A DNA stretch of 64,000 nucleotides. Source: Heterobasidion occidentale (Eukaryota; Basidiomycota; Agaricomycetes; Russulales; Bondarzewiaceae). Position 1 is the stretch's first letter, and the number at the start of each line of letters is the position of its first letter. The notes below the pieces were generated by a model. It saw only the letters and a list, made by a program, of their open reading frames with translations. It searched no databases and was not told the origin of the DNA. The stretch covers positions 186,001 through 250,000 of the forward strand of contig JBCAQO010000005.1 in NCBI GenBank assembly GCA_039111635.1. The letters are read 5' to 3'. The position numbers and the translations under genes were made by a program. This document shows, one piece after another, positions 56,361-64,000 of this stretch.

Positions 56361-59300
56361 TCACCAACTTAGGTCACCCTGCACGAAGCGAACATCCACT
56401 TTGTATTCCGCCGGCAGTAGTGTCCCCTTCTCCAAATCCCTCGGATCTTCCCAATCATATTTTCCATGCACATCCCACCCTTCAGCATCCCTCTTGTTCT
56501 GGAATATCCCTCGCAACAGCGCATAATCAGGCCCCTCTTCAAATGCCAGGCTCCGGCAATGGTCGAAGTACGCTGTGAACTCGGGCGGCGACCGGGCAAG
56601 AAGATCGCCGAAGGGCTTGCCCGCCTTCATCTCCCCGACGTGCAAGTTGGAAGCATAGATGCCTTGCCACGGGAGTCGTCCGTGAAACAGATAGAGTAGG
56701 CAGTTCCCGAGTGCCTCCATGTCGTCGCGTCGCGAAGGCTCTATGAATTCCGACCCACATTGACAAACGAGAAAAACAATCTCGTGCGAGAAAACATACC
56801 TCGACCGAAGTGCACATTGTAGCTCACGTAGCGAGAAGCGCCGACCGATATGAGACCGGTACGGAATGGAATATGCTCGCCTGTTGCGGGATTGATGAAC
56901 AGCTTGGCAAGTCCAAAGTCGAACATGTAGAGCAGATTCGAGCGATTGCCGCGGCCCATGGCAAGGTTCTTAGGCTTCACATCGCGAAGAATGAGCCCTC
57001 GAGAATGAACAAATCCGATTCGGTCAATCTGCACAGAAAAGAAACGAAGAATCAGACTCAAACTGACAAAGGATAGAGCATAAAGGTTGCTTACTGCTTC
57101 CAGAGCTAGCATCGCAACCGTTCTCAGCGACAGCGTTCCTCTGCACACCTGACGAATTTGTTCTAGCGTCACACCAACTTGGCCAAGGATCAAGAAGTAT
57201 CCCCCGCCGTACATTTCGAAGTGGTGAAGCGAAGGAATGGCCTGGTACCCACGCAGCTGACGATACACTTGCGCCTCGTATCGAAGAAGGCATAGTTCCT
57301 CCGCCTTGGACACCTGCCTCTGATAGACGTGCTCTCGCCGCCGCTTGGAAGAGATTGTCCCTCGCCCGGCTGGCCCATCTTCGGCATCTCCCGCTTGATA
57401 GCAACTTTCTCTCCTGTCAGGACATGAAAAGCAGAGAAGACGGTACCTGCAGAATATAATCAGATATTCCGTTCAAATTTGAGAGGAAGAATGGAGGTCA
57501 CGAACTGAAACTGCCGGAGCCGATGGTACGTGTCACTTGGTAATGGTCACATACACGATACGGGGGGAACAAGTGCGACGGTCGGTCAGCCGGAACATTT
57601 GTTGGTTGGCTGAGTTCGGGCCCATCCAGTGCGGGACTCAGCGCCGACAAGTGATGTATGATCAAGGTGGGTGTAGCTGTGTCCAAGATAACGTTAGACT
57701 CCGTGTCCGACGCAGTTTGGAGGAGAACTGCTGGGAAACCCGCCGTGCAAGCGGGTTCCACCATGCGAAACAGCCCTGTTGTCACTATCAGTATCTGAGT
57801 AGGCTTGATATAGGGATGTATGCATTGAGAGCGCTGGAGGATCTCGGGAAGGATCGCAGGGTTTTGTGCGTGAGGGGAGGCCCATGCCGAGCGCGGAATA
57901 TCTATGGTGAGCTCTGGAGGGATGTGCGGTTCGAAGTACTGAGAAAATGTGGTCACATCCAAGGATGGTATCCCCAGAAGGGTACATCCGCGCTTGCGCA
58001 ACGCATCTAATGCATCGATGGCATCAACTCGCAGACGTGGCGTTAATATGATTTCAATTGCCCTGTCTAGGGATTCTTTGTCTGGCGAGACTGCAAGATG
58101 TTGGCAGGTATCAGTCAATGCGGTGCGGGCGATCGTGGAGTAGGATGCGTCAGGCGCTTCCCTCAACCAGAGTGCCTCGCACTCGATGTATATCTCTATC
58201 AACTGACGTGACGTGCGTCTCTCCCAATCAAGGGGAGCCAAGGAAATCAGAGCGTCGCGAATACTTCCCTCGCGATCCTATATGAAGACGTGGTGAGCAC
58301 GAGGCCGAAAAACAACAAGGCTGCACGAGACTGACGAAGATCGTCCCCAATATATCGAATACAACGACTTTGACATTAATAGCAGGCGTCGCATACTGTG
58401 GATTCGGAAGCTGTTGAACGTCAGGTTCAGGTTCATCATCCCAATCTGATGCTACTCCTGATTCTTCCTCGTCAAGCGGGTCACCGTTGAAGGGTACATG
58501 CATAGAGTGTAGCCTCATAGCTTCTTTTCCTCGAATACCGACCTCGCTATCATTGGTTAAATGAAGCACAACGTCCCTCCTGCATGTCGCCTGAATAAGT
58601 CATGTCCGATGAGTGTTCGACGATCACGTTGCAAGTACGCGTTATCACTTACAGCGCGCGCTTCTTTGAGCCATGAGAGAGTTGTTGTCGTACCCTCCCA
58701 AGAGTAATCAGATGCGAGCCTACAAAAAAAGCGTGAGCCATCTGTGTTTGACATGGAATGAGCAATGTGACGTACTGCTCGTACAGCAATCGTTCGTTGT
58801 AAATTGAGGGATGAGCTAGCAATAAAGGATCCCGCCAGTCGAGAAGTTCATAAATGCAACTTCTGGGTTTTGGCTGGTACTCTGTTCCCGTGGCACCCTC
58901 ACCGCTGTTGGCATTCCATGCATTTTTGACTGCGTCGTTGCCGCCCGATGACCGAAGTTTCACCTTTCTTCGAAGATCGTCCTCCAAGATCGATTTGCAG
59001 AATATCTTGAAATCTGACTCGTCCAGTTTATGAGGCCCGCTGAAGCGATCGCCCGAGACGTCGAAGTCGGAAACAGTATAGTCTGCAAAGAGCTTGGGGA
59101 ATGTGTAGAGGTAGAATGGGCGTTCACTGGAGCTAAGAGGAGGAGTTACGGTCAACACTCTGTCCGGTGTCTCTGCTGCAGACACTAGAGTAAAAAAGCA
59201 ATCTTCGGAAGCTCCAACCGGCTTCTCAGGGGAGACGATGAATAACAAGGACAAGTGGGCGTGTTCGGGTCGGTCGCTATACCCCATGTCCTTAGCATAA

Positions 59301-59419
59301 ATGCGTAGCGCGAGGAAAGGGCGGGTTGGGATATCTGCTGCTTTTTCAATGCCATAGGGCGATGTCCACTGAGCAGATGGCTGAGGAAGAAATCTAGCGA
59401 CGACAAATGAGTGAGCCAT
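56361..59419 (-). pseudogene. HAD-like/CK1-type kinase fusion, copy E, nearly intact
   Basis: Counterpart of copy B and the best-preserved fusion in the window. N-terminal exon from 59,419 (MAHSFVVARFLPQPSAQW), ASDYSWEG exon, acidic exon with VVVFDILGTIF, HAD exon open over 58,241-57,498 (including HIPPELTIDIP, where copy B is shifted), glycine loop IGSGSF, then a kinase with LRDVKPKN, DFGLAKLF and RRDDMEALGNCLLYLFHG, and an intact C-lobe (AGKPFGDLLARSPPEF, where copy B is shifted) to the stop at 56,361. One break: near 57,313 (GACACCTGCC against GACACCCTGTC) a base is lost between the Lys and Glu exon segments. If that is a sequencing error, the protein would be about 850-900 aa and probably active. 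Confidence 0.7.
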
Positions 59420-60898
59420 GTGGAGAATACAGATGAAGGCTCGTTTGACTGATCAATATCGCTCAGTGGAGCTATGTGGACAACATCAACTGGTTTGCGT
59501 GGAGGAGGCTCAGCTTGGTCTTCCGGCCGTGGCTGACCTCACACGAAAGACAGTCGTTCTGCGTGGTACAGCGTCCAAATTTGATGGCTTTGGCGGGAGG
59601 TGCCGCGCAATGCGGCCCCCTGAGACCCCTGGCACGGAAGTTGGCCCCCGGATATCTCCCAACCTCTTCGAGAACGCCTGTCTCGAGCGACGACGGAGTC
59701 CGTAGACTGTCCGTAGTCATTCGTGTCCAAGCTTCGAGACTACGGACTATCTGGTTCCACACATCGTCATACATCCAAATACAAGTGGTATGCTTCAGCC
59801 GCCTTCTCATTTTTTCTGTTTTCTTCAAACCTCGACTCACCTTTTCCGGATGTTGCGCGCCAACTTCAATTCCCTGCATCATCGCTTTACGTGCATAGCC
59901 GCACCGTCGAAGACGTTTTGAGAGAGGGAATCACAGCTTTTTTCCACTGCGACTTCTTTTACCGGCAGGAGGAGCTGGAGGATCTCCTTGCTGCATCTCT
60001 CACTTGCTAGCGCGCGTTTGTGCTGCGGGATCAGCCACGATCCACTGTTCCGTTCATCGACCCCTCGTCCGTCCGTCATGAGATGTAAATCCATGTTTCG
60101 TCCCTCAACCTACCGTTCTTCGCCGCGACGTGTCGTCCCTGAAATCCATGATCAGGCGAATCAGACGGACCATCTATCCATAGATGACAGTTGGGGCTAC
60201 GAGGGCCTGCACCCCATGATGGAGCTCAAATAGTCGTCCTCAATACCTCTTGCCGATCATCCAGATGGACATTCTTTTTCAAGGTGATCGTATACTTGAA
60301 TGGTTGATTGGATGGGAACTGACAATCTATCTTCGTGTCGCACCGTTCATCCCGCATCATTTGAAGGGCCGACAGCCTTTATCAGATCTCAACGGCGAGC
60401 GATCAGGATGGGCAGTCCAGCAATCCGTTGCCGCAATTTCCGCTTACTCCCAGGTCGAACCCTTGGTGCTTGAGCACATTGGACGCATGCAACAAGGACT
60501 ATTTCTTGACATACCGTCTGTAGGTTTTTTGGCTCAGGCTTCAATAACGAGCTTCGTATCATGCGACGATACGAATGCGACGATACGATGGCGACGAGTT
60601 GCGATGTTACCTCTATGATAGCAATCAGATCCCTTCTACATGCTCATGCTTGCATCAGACATGCGTGCGAATTGTAGGTCTCCAGTTGGATTAATATATC
60701 CTTCCCGCCGATCAGTCGTGGACTTTCCACCTAGTATTAATTTGATCCCTCTTAGGTATCCAAGTTTCTTCAACCTTGCTCTGACTCGCCTCGGTATTTG
60801 GCAGCCCCTTCGAAGATCTCCTGTCAGCTGTTCCGTATGTCGTATAAGTAATGCCTGCCATGCTTGAGCTTCGTTACTAGTCATTCTTCTCGCCCCCC
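59420..60898. other. Intergenic region, copy 2, upstream of DUF6534 gene 3
   Basis: Duplicate of 35,761-37,237 with an extra TTC near 60,887. The same unassigned frames are present. Confidence 0.4.
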
Positions 60899-62472
60899 AT
60901 GTCTTCAGAGATCGGTCTGACCGTTGGAGCAATGGAACTCGGACTCTTGATTGCCTCGGTTCTCTATGGTGTTACGACGGTGCAAGTATATATATACCAC
61001 AAAAGCTCCGCGCATGATCCGCTCTTCGTCCGTTCTTTGGTACGTTAGCAGAGATCTTAGCCATCCACCTCAGACATGTCCTTACAATTGAGCAGATCGC
61101 AGTACTCTGGTTCGTTGACTGGAACTATCCCGCATACGATCATGCCCATCTGACCAAGCTTAAATGACGTTGGAGACGGTGCATACGGCGTTTTCTTGGA
61201 TTTTCTTGTATCGCATCACCGTCACCTATTACGGAGATCCGCTCATCCTCCAATATACCCACTGGAGCATCGATATTTCGGCCATCTTCGACGGGCTCAT
61301 CGGCACCATCGTACAGGTTCGTTCCAGACTGATCAATCACCTCATGATCGTTGAGTTGTCCCCTCTCTCGCTGCAGCCGTATAGCGCCTACAGAATCTAT
61401 ATCATTTCTGGAAATTTGGTGATACCGATGGTGTCTTGGATCGGGTCTGCATTGCGCTTGGCAGGTTCCATTGCAACATTCACACTCGGAACGCTGGTCG
61501 CGACCTTTCAAGAATTTGGGGATCGCTATCAGGGAGTCGCAATCACAACGCACATCCTTGCCGTTTGTGTAGATACGCTGAATGCAGCAGCTATGTCATA
61601 TCTGTTGTGGAGGGAGAAGGCCACGATCAAGCGGTCAGGGTTCACAAATAACCGGAATAATATGCTCCATGCTGATTGATCTTCAGCACAAATATGCTGA
61701 TCGACAAATTGATATTGTGGACGATGGGCAGGTCTTTTTCACGCATTGCCTTATTCTCAAGTTAACGTTGTCGTGTTGTCACCATATCAGAGACCGGTAC
61801 TGTTACTAGGCGTGTGTGTCTTGATTCCCACAAGAATTTGTTGCATTGTGACTGATTCTTCAACGCTGCCAGTATCACTGCGATTATCATGCTAGTCCTG
61901 GTAGGTTTGGCACTAGGCATATTCTGTTTACCCCCTTTTACTAAACTATTACTTAGTTTCAGATCGATAAACATAAGTGTCCGTCATGGCTAAAAATGGC
62001 TTGGTCGCATGACTGACCGAATATCGTGCCATTAGATGTGTACCTATGGGCTACCATTTCCGTGTCCTACGCGAAAGGTAGATGCTTGTCTTTCAATCAT
62101 GGAGACAGTGCTTGCTCATCACCTGTACCCACACAAAAGTCTACTCCAACTCGCTACTCGCCTCGTATGTCCATCGTTGCGCGCTAAACGAATCATCCAC
62201 TACGTGATCTGACGACGCCATACAGATTCAACGGTAGAACTTCGCTCCACAAAAAACTTCACTCGTGCTCTCAAAACCACAACATCGCGCTCAGGAATAT
62301 TAATGTGCGGGCTGGCAAGCAAGTAAGCAGATGTGAATTGACTCACGACATTTCTTCCACACTACCTGCCGTTTCCATACAGGACAGTCAAGATAACGAA
62401 ACGAGCGTATTAACAGACAGAGCGACCTCTGTTTACCTTACATCCGTCGTCGAATCAAACACGGACCCTTGA
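60899..62472 (+). CDS. DUF6534-type multi-pass membrane protein, gene 3 (copy of gene 1)
   Basis: Nearly identical to 37,238-38,811. Protein-level differences by eye are few (FVRSL for FVHSL in exon 1; QPYSAYR for QSYSAYR at the exon border; REKATIKR for REKTTIKR). It shares the poor acceptor before TLETVHT, so that feature predates the segmental copy or is common to both haplotypes. The tail ends VVESNTDP at 62,472. Confidence 0.65.
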
Positions 62473-63003
62473 TGATAACTGGGACAGGGTTCACGTTTTT
62501 CTGATCTGTCCGATGTCTTAAGTCCTCCTATAGAACTTTTTTCCTTCTCATTTGATCTGGTTCGGCCTAATATCTCATCGACATCAGGCACCCGCTCTTC
62601 CATTCAGGTTATTTTTAACTTCAATGGCATCGCAGAGCAATAGCACCCGTTCCCGCAGTGTATGCGCAGAAACTAAACATGTGCGACGGCCCGACAATTT
62701 GGTGGTTCCGGCTTCCAGTATCCGCCTCTACTGGATAGCGGTGCGGGTGGTGAAGTTTTAGTGGCAATGAACCGATGCGCGGAAGGGCCGAGATGTGTGC
62801 GAGATGCCTTCTGCAGTCCAACCCCACCCGGTGTTATGTTGTTCCCTTATCAGATCCAGAATAGACAGAATGGTCGCACCGCCCTTCGGAAATGCGGTAC
62901 GTGCTTCTTCAATCTCTTCTGTGCGATGCTCACTTGCAGTATATAAGCGTAGTTTCTGGTCCTTCATGTCTGTGAGTTCTCGCCAGTCATCCCCTTGCCT
63001 ATC
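62473..63003 (+). other. Promoter region of DUF6534 gene 4
   Basis: Duplicate of 38,812-39,342, including the GCAGTATATAAGCG TATA box at about 62,937-62,950. Confidence 0.45.
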
Positions 63004-64000
63004 ATGTCTTCGGAGATCGGATTAACCATCGGGGCAATCGAGCTTGGGATCTTGATCTCCGCAATTCTCTATGGCGTGACAACTGTTCAAGTCTACATAT
63101 ACCACAAAAGCTTCACTCGTGATTCGCTTTTGATTCGTGCCACGGTACGTTATCGGTGATTACCTCCCTCTCATGCTTATAATACATACTAAGAATCCTT
63201 AGATTGCAACCATCTGGTTTGTGGATAGCCCATTTTATCTGGTTTCACCTCGAGAGCTCTGGCATGGTTCACAGGACGCTAGAGACGGTGCATACGTGTT
63301 TCTCCTCTATGTTTCTGTATCGGATCACAGTTACATACTATGGAGATCCAATCGCATTGCAATTCACGCACTGGACTATCAACAGTTCAGCCATTTTCGT
63401 CGGACTCATCGGGACAATCGTGCAGGTTTGTGCTCATCAAAACATCGACCGATATGTCTGGAGGACTGATCCTTTCTTGCTCTTAGGTTTGGAGCGCATA
63501 CAGGATATACCAGCTATCTAGTGGTCTGCTGATTCCGATCGTATCGTGTACAGGAGCTGCGATGCGTCTGACAGGGTCTCTCTCGATATTTGCGCTCACC
63601 ACACCCGTCGTCGGTTTTAATGAGTACGAAGAAAAGTTTGACTGGATTGTTATTGCGACACTGGTGCTATCGGTGTGTGTCGACGCCTTAAACGCGGGGA
63701 CGATGTCGTATTTGTTGTGGAGGGAGAAGCCCGGTGGGTTGAAGCGGTAAGTGTTTTCGATCTGCTCATCCTTCTGTCCGCTGAATGAGAAGAAGCACAA
63801 ATCTTTTGATTGACAAATTGATCTTGTGGACGATGGGTGAGCCACAACATAATCGTCTCGAGGTACCTTCGCATTTAACGTGGCTGTTTCAGAGACCGGT
63901 ACTATTACTAGGTGAGGTTTCTGGCTCATGTAACTCTGGACATATGATCAATGCTTGTCACGGATCTAGCCTCATCGCAATCCTCATGCTGGTATTTGTA
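63004..64000 (+). CDS. DUF6534-type multi-pass membrane protein, gene 4 (copy of gene 2, runs off the window)
   Basis: Copy of 39,343-40,340, reading up to the ILMLVF segment at the window edge. Changes include GTIVQ for GTTVQ, a lost T in the intron before VWSAYRIYQLSSGLLIPIV, DWIVIATLVLSV for DWIAIATLVLSV, and REKPGGLKR for REKDGGLKR. The coding frame stays open where visible. Confidence 0.65.

Larger units (their letters stand above)
52793..64000 (+). repeat. Direct segmental duplication of 29,133-40,340
   Basis: Colinear and nearly identical with 29,133-40,340; offset 23,659-23,661 throughout (ATGs at 30,696/54,357, 35,760/59,419, 37,238/60,899, 39,343/63,004). Differences are scattered substitutions and 1-3-nt indels. 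The copy starts directly at the gap and is still going at the window end, so neither border is seen. It may be a real duplication or the second haplotype of a dikaryon kept in the scaffold. Confidence 0.95.

Overview
The window looks like nuclear DNA of a filamentous basidiomycete, most likely an Agaricomycete and perhaps a polypore (this last is a guess). The reasons are many introns of about 45-70 nt with GT..AG (sometimes GC..AG) borders, and families typical of Agaricomycetes: a TET/JBP-like dioxygenase, a JmjC-like dioxygenase, DUF6534 membrane proteins, casein-kinase-1-type kinases fused to a HAD-like domain, and an OrsD/telomere-linked-helicase-type zinc-finger protein. There are two assembly gaps of 100 N (26,710-26,809 and 52,693-52,792).

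Layout. 1-7.1 kb: a 12-bp minisatellite, a decayed array of a GACGTC-containing repeat, short dispersed repeats and one plausible small two-exon gene (4.9-5.6 kb). 7.2-20.2 kb: two inverted ~2-kb arms (7,165-9,320 and 18,325-20,227), each with a conserved ~300-bp outer head and an inner tandem array. They enclose two convergent predicted Fe(II)/2-oxoglutarate dioxygenase genes, a TET/JBP-like one (+) and a JmjC-like one (-). The JmjC-like gene has an unusual 699-nt intron holding a tRNA-like SINE candidate. 20.2-23.2 kb: an endonuclease-less Penelope-like retroelement on the minus strand. TTAGGT-type repeats lie at its 3' side and a complete-looking hammerhead ribozyme in its 3' region. 23.4-26.7 kb: a pentanucleotide microsatellite, G-rich hairpins and the 5' part of an OrsD/TLH-like gene, cut off near a gap.

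26.8-41 kb: a convergent gene pair (a small basic protein on +, a HAD-like/CK1 kinase fusion on -) in two tandem copies, followed by two DUF6534 membrane-protein genes. 41-44.2 kb: a third, diverged and decayed HAD-CK1 paralogue. 45.7-52.7 kb: a 19-exon TPR/MLP1 nuclear-basket nucleoporin gene that runs into the second gap. 52.8-64 kb: a direct, nearly identical copy of 29.13-40.34 kb (offset about 23.66 kb). The copies carry different small indels that break reading frames in different places. This suggests sequence errors, two retained haplotypes or ongoing decay, so the duplication should be checked before it is interpreted biologically.

The TPR/MLP1 gene is the clear housekeeping locus. 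Most of the rest is accessory or subtelomere-like: retroelement, satellite arrays, dioxygenases of families known to expand with transposons in fungi, and amplified kinase fusions. The most interesting parts are the dioxygenase pair inside the inverted arms, the ribozyme-bearing retroelement next to telomere-like repeats, and the repeated pairing of the small gene with the HAD-CK1 fusion.
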